Below are positions 1 through 5,425 of a stretch of 7,932 nt of DNA, in pieces. Origin of the DNA: Clostridia bacterium (GTDB lineage: Bacteria; Bacillota; Clostridia; Oscillospirales; CAG-272). The translations under genes were made by a program, and so were the position numbers. The stretch lies in NCBI GenBank assembly GCA_017631215.1, contig JAGBTR010000343.1:1-7932 (forward strand), in the 5' to 3' direction. The notes under the pieces are model-generated. The model did no database searches and was not told where the DNA came from. It saw only the letters and a list, made by a program, of their open reading frames with translations. Position 1 is the first letter of the stretch, and each line of letters begins with the position of its first letter.

Positions 1-588
1 AGAGGCTTCTTACCCCGCGAAGAGCTCAAGACGCTCAGACACGCCGACTCTCACCTGCAGGGACACCCAAGCCTGGGGCATATGCCCGGTATCGATATGA
101 CCACCGGCTCGCTGGGTCAGGGTCTGTCTGCCGCTTGCGGTATGGCCATCGCGGCTAAGCTGGACGGCAAGGATTACCGCACCTACGCCATCGTCGGCGA
201 CGGCGAGAGCCAGGAGGGTCAGATCTGGGAGGCACTGATGCTCGCCGCCCATCGCGGTCTGGATAACCTTTGTATGATTCTTGACTGGAACGGTCTGCAG
301 ATCGACGGCGAGGTCGAGAAGGTGATGAACCCCACGCCGTATCCCGAAAAGCTCGAGGCATTCGGCTGGCACGTCATCTCGATCGACGGTCACGATTTTT
401 CGCAGATCGCCGCAGCCTTGAACGAGGCCAAGACGGTCAAGGGCAAGCCTACCGCCATCGTCGCCAAGACGGTCAAGGGCAAGGGCGTGTCCTTCATGGA
501 GAACCGCGTCGAGTGGCACGGCTCCGCTCCCAAGGATGCCCAGTACGAGCAGGGTATCGAGGAGCTCAAGGCACAGCTTCTTGATTGA
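1..588 (+). CDS. Transketolase, N-terminal subunit (5' end outside window)
   Basis: This is the 3' part of a transketolase N-terminal subunit, which carries the thiamine diphosphate (TPP) site for two-carbon ketol transfer in the non-oxidative pentose phosphate pathway. The frame is open from base 1, so about 80 residues are missing upstream. The visible 195 residues include HADSHLQGHP, then GIDMTTGSLGQGLS, then the TPP/Mg2+ motif starting at GDGES and ending at NGLQIDG. The protein ends shortly after WHGSAPKDAQYEQ, which is the usual end of the roughly 275-residue N-subunits of Clostridia and archaea, not of the full-length 660-residue enzyme. The C-terminal subunit normally follows directly. 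Here a terminator follows instead, so the partner gene must lie upstream or elsewhere. Identification is very secure from the motifs; the split-subunit assignment follows from the stop position. Confidence 0.95.
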   Translation, partial: RGFLPREELKTLRHADSHLQGHPSLGHMPGIDMTTGSLGQGLSAACGMAIAAKLDGKDYRTYAIVGDGESQEGQIWEALMLAAHRGLDNLCMILDWNGLQIDGEVEKVMNPTPYPEKLEAFGWHVISIDGHDFSQIAAALNEAKTVKGKPTAIVAKTVKGKGVSFMENRVEWHGSAPKDAQYEQGIEELKAQLLD

Positions 589-606
589 AGCATCTCATAG
601 AAATAA

Positions 607-640
607 AGAAGCAGCACCGAGCGATCGGTGCTGCTTTTTT
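607..640 (+). terminator. Rho-independent terminator of the transketolase gene
   Basis: A perfect 10-bp stem (GCAGCACCGA at 611-620 with TCGGTGCTGC at 625-634) has a GCGA tetraloop and six Ts (635-640). It starts 22 bases after the transketolase stop, so it ends that transcript. Confidence 0.93.
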
Positions 641-690
641 CGCTTGCCGAGATCGAATGTCATAAGGCAAAACGAAAAGCACGAAATGCC

Positions 691-719
691 TTGACATATG
701 AAAAAAAGCGAGGTATAAT
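691..719 (+). promoter_or_regulatory. Sigma-A-type promoter for the toxin/immunity-like module
   Basis: TTGACA (691-696) and TATAAT (714-719) are both perfect consensus, with a 17-bp spacer. Transcription would start near 726. The promoter lies directly after the transketolase terminator and is the only visible source of transcription for the genes at 837-1678. Confidence 0.8.
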
Positions 720-836
720 GAATGAGAAGAGTTTGATAGACAGGCTTGTTTACAAGATCCCCAACACTATGCTGAGGTAAACAACCCACCCAAAACACCG
801 CTCGAAAAGCTCGCCCGCCCGCAGGCTGCACGGCAG

Positions 837-1193
837 GTGCAGTATAATGAGTGGAGCAAGGCGCGTCAAGTTTACAGCGGCTCGTATCTTCCCTATCAAG
901 CCAAAGAATTGGATAAACGGGGGTGGAAGAGTCTGCATCCCAGCAAGGAGCCTTACGATACAGAGCACATTAGGAAAAGCACGGGGCAGCATGTTTTGCG
1001 ACACGGCAGACATAAAAACCAAAAGGGTGAGATCGAGCCGACACACTACCATTGGAAGAATCCGGATGCGGCGGGCTTGTCGAAGAAGCAGGGGCAAGCG
1101 GTCTATTATTATGATGCGTTTGGAAACGTCTGCGCCCGTGGAAGTGATGCGTCGCATATCAAGCCGCACAAAACAAGGAGAAGAAGAAAATGA
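837..1193 (+). CDS. Toxin-tip-like protein, possible polymorphic toxin C-terminal domain; start uncertain
   Basis: The 118-residue reading frame is basic and ends in an RRRRK tail. It is rich in His and aromatic residues: GWKSLHPS, then STGQHVLRHGRH, EPTHYHWKNP, YYYDAFGN and GSDASHIKP. The HYH...NP and GS(D)xSHIxP elements recall C-terminal toxin domains of Firmicute polymorphic (LXG/RHS-type) toxins; this is a recollection of family style, not a verified match. The only usable start is GTG at 837, with no SD before it, and there is no internal Met. The same frame stays open back to 726 (a TGA lies at 723-725), and that stretch looks protein-like (NNPPKTPLEKLARPQAARQVQ) but has no start codon. 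It overlaps the next gene by ATGA. Its A/T-ending codons (CAA, AAA, TAT) differ from the neighbours, suggesting horizontal origin. It may be an untranslated toxin-tip remnant. Confidence 0.5.
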   Translation: MQYNEWSKARQVYSGSYLPYQAKELDKRGWKSLHPSKEPYDTEHIRKSTGQHVLRHGRHKNQKGEIEPTHYHWKNPDAAGLSKKQGQAVYYYDAFGNVCARGSDASHIKPHKTRRRRK

Positions 1194-1678
1194 CGCTAAA
1201 AGAACTTGCGCGCACCTATCATTTTCACGATTGCACCGTCCTTGCGCCATTCAAGCAAGAGGGCAATGATATCACGTTCGCTGTCGATCTGGCAAAGCAT
1301 CTACAATATGACGAGCTCAAGCAGGCATACGGCGCGGCGATCGGTGATCGTGACAGACATCTGGTCGTGATCGTCAAAATGCTGCGCTGTACCCAGATCA
1401 AGGCGGTCATAGAGACTTATGACGCTGATGGGTGCGTAAGTAGGAGTACCCAGCCGCTGAAGCGGAGCGAGGTGTCGCTGTCTGACTTTGATTGGGCGCT
1501 TGACGATCGATCGCTTGATGTGGATGGGACGATAGCGGACGGGCTCTATGCTCATTTCAGCAAAGGCAACACCTATGGTCATATCAGCTTTTTGGCTGAA
1601 GAGGCGGTCGTTTTGCGTGAGGAATGTCTGGGTGACGCAGACTTCGGTCTGCTCTATGATGAATGGTGTGAGACTTGA
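1190..1678 (+). CDS. Putative immunity-like protein paired with the toxin-like ORF
   Basis: This is a 162-residue acidic soluble protein with no signal peptide or membrane span. I do not recognise a named family. Near the N-terminus it has YHFHDC (residues 10-15), an FHD(S/C)-type opening seen in small Firmicute proteins of immunity-like or unknown role; it ends in an acidic segment, LYDEWCET. The ATG at 1190 overlaps the upstream TGA (ATGA), and a strong AAGGAG (1175-1180) sits 9 bases upstream, so this gene is well translated even if the preceding ORF is not. Small size, acidic charge against a basic toxin-like partner, overlap and a following terminator are the usual features of a toxin/immunity pair. 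The immunity role is inferred from context only. Confidence 0.7.
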   Translation: MTLKELARTYHFHDCTVLAPFKQEGNDITFAVDLAKHLQYDELKQAYGAAIGDRDRHLVVIVKMLRCTQIKAVIETYDADGCVSRSTQPLKRSEVSLSDFDWALDDRSLDVDGTIADGLYAHFSKGNTYGHISFLAEEAVVLREECLGDADFGLLYDEWCET

Positions 1679-1690
1679 CTATAAAAACTA

Positions 1691-1720
1691 AAGGCACTCC
1701 CCCGCGGGAGCGCCTTTTTT
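1691..1720. terminator. Bidirectional terminator between convergent genes
   Basis: AAGGCACTCCC (1691-1701) pairs with GGGAGCGCCTT (1706-1716), with one A/C mismatch, and is followed by T-rich sequence on the plus strand (six Ts, 1715-1720). On the minus strand the stem is followed by TAGTTTTTATAG. It lies 13 bases after the immunity-like stop and just past the stop of the minus-strand DUF3267 gene, so it probably ends both transcripts. Confidence 0.88.
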
Positions 1721-1722
1721 GT

Positions 1723-2313
1723 TTATTCGTTCGTCTCGCTCGGCGCGAAGACCGTCATCGCCACGCCCGTGTCGCGCACGAGAATGTCGCGCGGCAGACG
1801 GGCAAATTTGTAGGTGACGTAAATGTCGCCGCCCGCGCCCGACAGGTTGGTCATCTGAATGAGATAGACCACCCAGAACCACGCCGTCGGCACGAGCGCG
1901 TTGATCACCGCCAGCACCGCGCCCCAAAGGACGACGGGCGCAAGCGCGATCAAAAGATAGCTGCCCTTGTTGAAATACGCGTCGCTGCCCGCGTAGGCGT
2001 ACATCAGCGTAAAGCCGTAATGCGGCCTCACCCCGCTCAACGCGCGCATCAGAATGCCGTGGACGAGCTCGTGTAATATGATATAGGCGACCATACCGAC
2101 GAGCAATACGCCAAAGCGGAGCGCGTACATCCCCAGCCCCGCCGACATATCAAACAGCGTCGAGAGGGGGACGAAGGGAAGGGCTACACCGAGCATCACG
2201 ATGGCGATGACGGTGCCGATGATGCTGACGGTCAGCATCTGCCGCTTGTTCTTTTGCAGATCCAGCGAAAGGATGGGACGATAGCCCTCGGGAAGCGTGG
2301 TGCGGTTTTTCAT
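1723..2313 (-). CDS. DUF3267 family membrane protein, S2P-like putative zinc metalloprotease
   Basis: This 196-residue protein has four or five hydrophobic segments (about 27-50, 60-80, 118-140, 145-157). A HELVH zinc-protease motif at residues 81-85 sits at the end of the second segment, inside IILHELVHGILM. A GAGGD near residue 163 is a plausible third ligand, comparable to the Asp of site-2 proteases. This layout is characteristic of the DUF3267 family; its substrates are unknown. Here it would act in the cytoplasmic membrane. It is the last gene of a four-gene minus-strand operon, 9 bases after the preceding stop. Its SD (GAGGT) overlaps that TGA stop, which points to translational coupling. 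Family assignment is firm on motif and topology; proteolytic activity is inferred. Confidence 0.87.
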   Translation of the reverse strand: MKNRTTLPEGYRPILSLDLQKNKRQMLTVSIIGTVIAIVMLGVALPFVPLSTLFDMSAGLGMYALRFGVLLVGMVAYIILHELVHGILMRALSGVRPHYGFTLMYAYAGSDAYFNKGSYLLIALAPVVLWGAVLAVINALVPTAWFWVVYLIQMTNLSGAGGDIYVTYKFARLPRDILVRDTGVAMTVFAPSETNE

Positions 2314-2322
2314 ATGCTTACC

Positions 2323-3078
2323 TCACTGCCCGCCCGCGTAAGATGCCAGCGCGCGCTCGTCACGCGAGGTCAGCGTGAGCGGATCGATCTCAAACTCGCG
2401 GTCGAAGATGCGAAGGCTGCAGTAGGGCAGGTCGTCGTAGTCCACGCGGTCGATATAAAAGAACTCGACTGTGATATCCACCGTCGTCGCGGGATCAAAA
2501 TCCACGCCGTCAAAGATATATTTGCGGTAGTTGTACATCGAGGTCTCGTCCACGGCGGGCGCGCCGCTTGCCGCATAGCGCACCTTGACCTCGTCGCCGT
2601 TCTCGCGGTCGAGCGGCGTGGGGTCGGTCGTGACCACCAGCGTCACGTCCGCCACGATGTCCTCGCGTGCGGGAATCTCGGCCAGCTTGAAATCGGTCGC
2701 GATGTGGCGCAGCGTGCTGTTGTTGTAGCGCGTCAGGATCTGGATCTGGTCGGCCTCGGGGATGAACACCGTCTGCGACACCCAGAAAAGACCGTACACG
2801 CCGTCCTCGGTCTCGTTGACGGCGATCTCATCCTGCGCCTGCGTGTACATCGTCAGCGACTCGCCCTCGGCAAGATAAGCCGCATAGGTCGCCTCGTTGA
2901 CGAGCAAGGTCCTTGCCTCCTTCGGGATGCGGTCGGACAGCAGCACGCGCCAAAGCACGAGCGCAATGATGCCAAATACCAGCACGCGAAAGGCGTAGGT
3001 GAAGACGCGACCGACGATGATGCGCCCGCGGCTCATATGTCGCTCCGAATATTCTTGCATTTCCTGTTCAGCATCCAT
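2323..3078 (-). CDS. Single-pass membrane protein of unknown function
   Basis: I do not recognise this 251-residue protein. Residues 1-24 are charged, then a single hydrophobic span runs from about 25 to 47 (VFTYAFRVLVFGIIALVLW). A roughly 200-residue, probably extracytoplasmic domain follows, with alternating hydrophobic/polar stretches (DIVADVTLVVTTDPTP, TTVDITVEFFYIDRVDY) suggesting beta structure. Positive charges before the span fit an N-in signal anchor. There is no catalytic motif and no lipobox. The start is supported by GAGGT, 8 bases upstream, which overlaps the ruvX stop. Its position between ruvX and the DUF3267 protease-like gene suggests co-expression and perhaps a joint role at the membrane with the latter, but that is speculation. 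Confidence 0.85.
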   Translation of the reverse strand: MDAEQEMQEYSERHMSRGRIIVGRVFTYAFRVLVFGIIALVLWRVLLSDRIPKEARTLLVNEATYAAYLAEGESLTMYTQAQDEIAVNETEDGVYGLFWVSQTVFIPEADQIQILTRYNNSTLRHIATDFKLAEIPAREDIVADVTLVVTTDPTPLDRENGDEVKVRYAASGAPAVDETSMYNYRKYIFDGVDFDPATTVDITVEFFYIDRVDYDDLPYCSLRIFDREFEIDPLTLTSRDERALASYAGGQ

Positions 3079-3089
3079 AGCGTGTTACC

Positions 3090-3551
3090 TCACTGTAAAT
3101 TTTTGAGTCGGTCGAGCGCGTTCTGCAAAATGATCTGCGCGCTGAGCGTGTCGATGACCTGCTTGCGCTTTTGCCCGCGCGTGCCCGTCTCGTTGAGAAA
3201 GCGCGAGGCGGCCATCGTGGTCATACGCTCGTCGATGAGCAGCACGGGGAGGTCTCCCACCCGCTCGTCCAGCATATCGGCAAAGGCGCGGACGTGATCG
3301 GCGCGCGGTCCCTCGCTTCCGTTCATATTGACGGGCAGCCCCATCACAATGCCGCTGACCGCGTGCGTGCGCGCCGCCTCGGCGACGGCGTCCGCCGTTT
3401 TGGTCATACTGCCGGGCGCGACCGTCTCAAGCCCCGACGCCAGATACCGCGCCGCATCCGAGACGGCAAGTCCCGTGCGCACGTCGCCAAAGTCGACGCC
3501 GAGCAGACGTCCCGTGCTCGCCTTCAATTCTCTGATATCGTTGATTCTCAT
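3090..3551 (-). CDS. ruvX: RuvX/YqgF family putative Holliday junction resolvase / pre-16S rRNA nuclease
   Basis: This 153-residue protein has the RNase H-like YqgF fold. Members process the 5' end of 16S rRNA in E. coli and have been proposed as Holliday junction resolvases. GVDFGDVRTGLAVSD (residues 18-32) carries the first catalytic Asp (D20). GLPVNMNGSEG (71-81) is the family signature, LLIDERMTT (104-112) holds the second acidic site (D107/E108), and D134 in VIDTLSAQIILQ is the likely third. Length is normal for the family, although about 14 residues precede the GVDFG motif. The start has AAAGGAG about 6 bases upstream, 10 bases after the preceding gene's stop. It is second in a minus-strand operon. 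The usual Firmicute neighbours (alaS, yrzL/ireB) are not seen here. Confidence 0.95.
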   Translation of the reverse strand: MRINDIRELKASTGRLLGVDFGDVRTGLAVSDAARYLASGLETVAPGSMTKTADAVAEAARTHAVSGIVMGLPVNMNGSEGPRADHVRAFADMLDERVGDLPVLLIDERMTTMAASRFLNETGTRGQKRKQVIDTLSAQIILQNALDRLKNLQ

Positions 3552-3561
3552 AGCTTCTCCT

Positions 3562-3897
3562 TTACGGTAACTGTTCCCCCGCCGTCAGACGGATGATGAG
3601 CGAGACGTCATCGGGCTGTACGCGTGCCTCGTGGGCCGCGCGGTTGCGGCATTCCTCACCGCACCGTGTGCAGCGGTGAATGATGACGTAGCCCTTCTTT
3701 CGGTCAGGCTCGGCGCGGACGGGCTTCATCGGCGCACCGCAGGGATTGGCGCGGTCACCGGGCAGAATGTCCACGTGGAGCGACCACAGACAAAACGGGC
3801 AGTGGTTGCGCGAGGTGTAGCCCAGCGGCTCGACCGTCCGCCCGCAATGCGTGCAGACAAAGCCCGCGTCATTTTTGGTAAATCGCTTTTGCTCCAT
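3562..3897 (-). CDS. RNHCP domain zinc-ribbon protein
   Basis: This 111-residue protein has two Cys clusters: CTHC (C15, C18) with the diagnostic RNHCPFC (residues 30-36, C33 and C36), then C76/C79/C83 in HRCTRCGEEC. RNHCPxC is the signature naming the RNHCP family; its members are small, presumed zinc-binding proteins without a settled function, possibly nucleic-acid binding. The frame is open upstream to an ATG at 3936, but the start at 3897 (MEQKRF) is preceded by a strong GGAGGAGG run at the right distance, while the upstream ATG overlaps the promoter region. It is the first gene of the operon, about 22 bases from the predicted transcription start. The family call is firm; the function is unknown. 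Confidence 0.9.
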   Translation of the reverse strand: MEQKRFTKNDAGFVCTHCGRTVEPLGYTSRNHCPFCLWSLHVDILPGDRANPCGAPMKPVRAEPDRKKGYVIIHRCTRCGEECRNRAAHEARVQPDDVSLIIRLTAGEQLP

Positions 3898-3926
3898 AGT
3901 AAGCCCTCCTCCTCGTAGTATTCTAT

Positions 3927-3955
3927 ATTGTAACATAGATCACCGCAGGTGTCAA
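3927..3955 (-). promoter_or_regulatory. Promoter of the RNHCP-ruvX operon
   Basis: Read on the minus strand: TTGACA (3955-3950), a 17-bp spacer, then TACAAT (3932-3927). Transcription would start near 3920 and give a short leader that carries the GGAGG of the RNHCP gene. One base departs from perfect consensus. Confidence 0.87.
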
Positions 3956-4025
3956 GACAAAGACAAAAGACGGCGGGAAAACGCGCCGCTTTTTTGCCGC
4001 GCGGCACTCATTCGGGAGAGAAAGA

Positions 4026-4057
4026 GGGCAAAATGCCGTCATTTTGCCTATTTTTTT
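4026..4057 (+). terminator. Orphan plus-strand terminator hairpin upstream of the rpmH promoter
   Basis: GGCAAAATG (4027-4035) pairs perfectly with CATTTTGCC (4040-4048) around a CCGT loop and is followed by TATTTTTTT (4049-4057). No plus-strand gene lies directly upstream. It may block antisense read-through into rpmH, end a short unannotated RNA, or be left from a lost gene. Confidence 0.8.
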
Positions 4058-4118
4058 CGTTTTGTAAGATAAAAATCAAGGAAAAACCGAAAAAATGTGT
4101 GAAATTTTCGCAAAAAAC

Positions 4119-4147
4119 TTGACAAAAGGGAATGATTTGTATATAAT
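4119..4147 (+). promoter_or_regulatory. Promoter of the rpmH-rnpA-yidD-yidC-jag cluster
   Basis: TTGACA (4119-4124) and TATAAT (4142-4147) are perfect consensus with a 17-bp spacer, inside an A/T-rich stretch. Start of transcription near 4154 leaves a leader of about 70 bases before rpmH. Such strength fits a ribosomal protein gene. Confidence 0.92.
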
Positions 4148-4223
4148 ATAGGTTGTCATTGTATAAAAGCGAGATATGCCCTCGGCAATCCGCTTCCGAT
4201 CATCGAACAAGGAGGAAACAAAA

Positions 4224-4358
4224 ATGCTCAGAACCTACCAGCCTAAGAAGCGTCAGAGAAAGAAGGAGCATGGCTTCCGCAAGAGAATGAAGACCGCTGA
4301 CGGCAGAAACGTTCTCAAGAGAAGACGTGCAAAGGGCAGAAAGAGACTGACCTATTGA
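4224..4358 (+). CDS. rpmH: Ribosomal protein bL34
   Basis: This 44-residue, very basic protein is the small 50S subunit protein L34. The whole sequence is diagnostic: it begins [20 protein letters not shown], continues with [22 protein letters not shown], and has the normal family length. The start is fixed by AAGGAGG (4209-4215), 8 bases upstream. An in-frame ATG at 4176 lies in the leader, lacks an SD and would add a non-homologous extension. It is the first gene of the conserved rpmH-rnpA-yidD-yidC-jag cluster, behind a consensus promoter. In many bacteria dnaA lies divergently next to rpmH; here the divergent neighbour is the RNHCP-ruvX operon instead. Confidence 0.98.
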   Translation: MLRTYQPKKRQRKKEHGFRKRMKTADGRNVLKRRRAKGRKRLTY

Positions 4359-4375
4359 TCAGCCCCCGCCCACAT

Positions 4376-4438
4376 AAAACCTCCGATCGCCTCAAATGCA
4401 CCGTGACTTCACATCGTATTTGCGGCATCGGGGTTTTT
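4376..4438 (+). terminator. Hairpin with T-tract between rpmH and rnpA (partial terminator/attenuator)
   Basis: A long imperfect stem starts 17 bases after the rpmH stop. AAAACC(T)CCGAT(C)GCC(T)CAAAT (4376-4397) pairs with ATTTG(C)GGC-ATCGG-GG-TTTT (4418-4437), with a loop of about 20 bases, and ends in five Ts (4434-4438). The bulges and the short T-tract suggest partial termination, which would keep L34 output above that of the RNase P protein downstream. An RNA processing site is an alternative. Confidence 0.65.
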
Positions 4439-4542
4439 GCTATGTAAGAAAAAATACCCCGCAACCCCATCGCGCCCCCGACGGAAGCCAATGATCGAGC
4501 AAGCATCGAGCCGTATTTTACGGAGACAAAAAAGGAACGGAT

Positions 4543-4935
4543 ATGAAATTTGTCGCTATTCGCGAGCATCATCTTTATAATAAAGCATACAAGCAAGGCG
4601 GTCGGTTCGTCGGTAAGACGGTGGCCGTCTATGTTCTGCGTGACTATGCCGCGAAGCGATTGATGAAGGCGCATCCACTCAAGATATACGTCAACCGCAT
4701 CGGACTGTCGGTCACCAAAAAGATCGGCGGTGCCTGCGTCCGCACACGAACCAAGCGCATTATGCGTGAGGCCCTGCGCGCTGTGCAAAGCGAGACCCCG
4801 CTCAAGACGGGGTACCTTGTCGTCATCGCGGCACGCAATGAGATCGTGGGTAAAAAAACGCAGGACGTGGAGAAGGATCTGCGCCGTGCCTTTGCGCAGT
4901 TGAATTTTTTCACCTCTGAGAGTGACGGACGATGA
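4543..4935 (+). CDS. rnpA: Ribonuclease P protein component
   Basis: This 130-residue basic protein is the protein subunit of RNase P, which binds the catalytic RNA and the 5' leader of pre-t[23 protein letters not shown] (3-22) matches the family N-terminus, where aromatic residues line the leader-binding cleft. The RNR region reads [21 protein letters not shown] (59-79), so the usual R-N-R is R67-T68-R69. [13 protein letters not shown] (87-99) is the expected later strand. Length is near the usual 110-130. The start has AAGGA 6 bases upstream, just after a small CCGTA/TACGG hairpin (4511-4523). No separate promoter is visible, so expression probably comes through the rpmH hairpin. It overlaps yidD by ATGA. 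Confidence 0.95.
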   Translation: MKFVAIREHHLYNKAYKQGGRFVGKTVAVYVLRDYAAKRLMKAHPLKIYVNRIGLSVTKKIGGACVRTRTKRIMREALRAVQSETPLKTGYLVVIAARNEIVGKKTQDVEKDLRRAFAQLNFFTSESDGR

Positions 4936-5324
4936 GACGGCTGTGTATCGCGCTCATCCGCTTGTATCAGCGGTATATTTCCCCCTTGAAAAGTGCCCCC
5001 ACCTGCCGCTTTTATCCCACCTGCTCGGCGTATGCCGTGGAGGCGTTCGAGAAGCGCGGCTTTTTTGTGGGTGTGATCTTGACGGTTACGCGCATATTGC
5101 GCTGTCATCCGTTTACCGCAGGGGGTTATGATCCCGTGCCCGAGAGGGGACTTTCGCACAAGCGCGCACACACGTTCACGCAAGAGGATGACGAGGACGG
5201 TACCGACCTTGATAGTGTCCAAGACAATGACAACCGTGCAGAAGAGCCACCGCTCATCTGCGAGGACTACCTGCTTCGCCGCGAGCGAAGAGGCGAGTCC
5301 GAGGACGACCAAACCGACGCGTAA
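4932..5324 (+). CDS. yidD: YidD family membrane protein insertion efficiency factor, with acidic C-terminal extension
   Basis: YidD is a small inner-face membrane-associated protein that aids YidC/Sec-dependent insertion. The core is clear: [13 protein letters not shown] (8-20), then [11 protein letters not shown] (25-35), then [17 protein letters not shown] (54-70), with conserved Cys at 25, 31 and 58. The protein is 130 residues, against the usual 70-90. Residues about 72-130 form a Glu/Asp-rich hydrophilic tail ([18 protein letters not shown], later [10 protein letters not shown]) outside the family domain. The ATG lies in an ATGA overlap with the rnpA stop, indicating translational coupling. 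yidC follows after 101 bases. The identity is secure; the tail is unusual and of unknown use. Confidence 0.95.
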   Translation: MRRLCIALIRLYQRYISPLKSAPTCRFYPTCSAYAVEAFEKRGFFVGVILTVTRILRCHPFTAGGYDPVPERGLSHKRAHTFTQEDDEDGTDLDSVQDNDNRAEEPPLICEDYLLRRERRGESEDDQTDA

Positions 5325-5341
5325 GCGTCACCCCCGCCGCA

Positions 5342-5372
5342 GCACCGCGCGGCATTCGAAAAAGGGCGGTGC
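5342..5372 (+). repeat. Short inverted repeat in the yidD-yidC gap
   Basis: GCACCGC (5342-5348) and GCGGTGC (5366-5372) form a 7-bp stem with a 17-base loop. No T-tract follows, so it is not a terminator. It lies ahead of the second hairpin at the yidC start and may add structure to the mRNA leader. Confidence 0.45.
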
Positions 5373-5390
5373 GATCCCAACAACGAAAAG

Positions 5391-5425
5391 AAGGGAGCTT
5401 TTGCGGTTTTCCGCAAAAAGGAACT
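5391..5425 (+). promoter_or_regulatory. Structured ribosome-binding region of yidC
   Basis: AAGGGAG (5391-5397) is followed by a perfect 8-bp hairpin, TTTTGCGG (5399-5406) with CCGCAAAA (5411-5418) and a TTTT loop, then AGGA (5419-5422) only 3 bases before the ATG at 5426. If the hairpin forms, the upstream AAGGGAG is effectively 8 bases from the start (1 base before the stem plus 7 after), an ideal spacing. If it opens, the only SD is the too-close AAAGGA. Confidence 0.6.

Larger units (their letters stand above)
3898..4223. other. Divergent intergenic region between the RNHCP-ruvX operon and rpmH
   Basis: These 326 bases hold no gene that I can support. They contain the outward-facing promoters of both operons and a perfect terminator hairpin at 4027-4057. 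They also hold a weaker CGGCG/CGCCG hairpin with six Ts (3971-3995) and a 10-bp GC palindrome (GCCGCGCGGC, 3996-4005). The stretch 4050-4120 is very A/T-rich. No DnaA-box cluster (TTATCCACA or near variants) is visible, although rpmH often adjoins dnaA and the replication origin in bacteria. Confidence 0.75.

Noticed and set aside
718..780. 20-codon mini-ORF (MNEKSLIDRLVYKIPNTMLR) just before the toxin-like ORF
   Set aside because: Its ATG lies inside the -10 region, upstream of the predicted transcription start, and its SD spacing is poor. It could be the displaced start of the toxin frame after a frameshift, but I cannot support it as a gene.
843..848. TATAAT inside the toxin-like ORF as a second promoter
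   Set aside because: No recognisable -35 element lies 16-18 bases upstream (820-825 is CGCAGG).
847..1269. 140-codon plus-strand frame starting at ATG 847
   Set aside because: It overlaps both the toxin-like and immunity-like frames, is Arg/Ser-rich with no coherent motif, and has no SD.
3898..3936. In-frame ATG at 3936 as the RNHCP gene start
   Set aside because: It lies between the -35 and -10 elements of the promoter; ATG 3897 has a strong GGAGG.
4176..4223. In-frame ATG at 4176 as the rpmH start
   Set aside because: No SD, non-homologous extension, and a perfect AAGGAGG precedes ATG 4224.
4060..4223. Possible replication origin next to rpmH
   Set aside because: The stretch is A/T-rich, but I find no TTATCCACA-type DnaA boxes in a cluster and no dnaA.
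5369..5425. GTG at 5369 as the yidC start
   Set aside because: It would place 19 hydrophilic residues, encoded by the hairpin and SD region, before a normal lipoprotein signal peptide; ATG 5426 fits the family.
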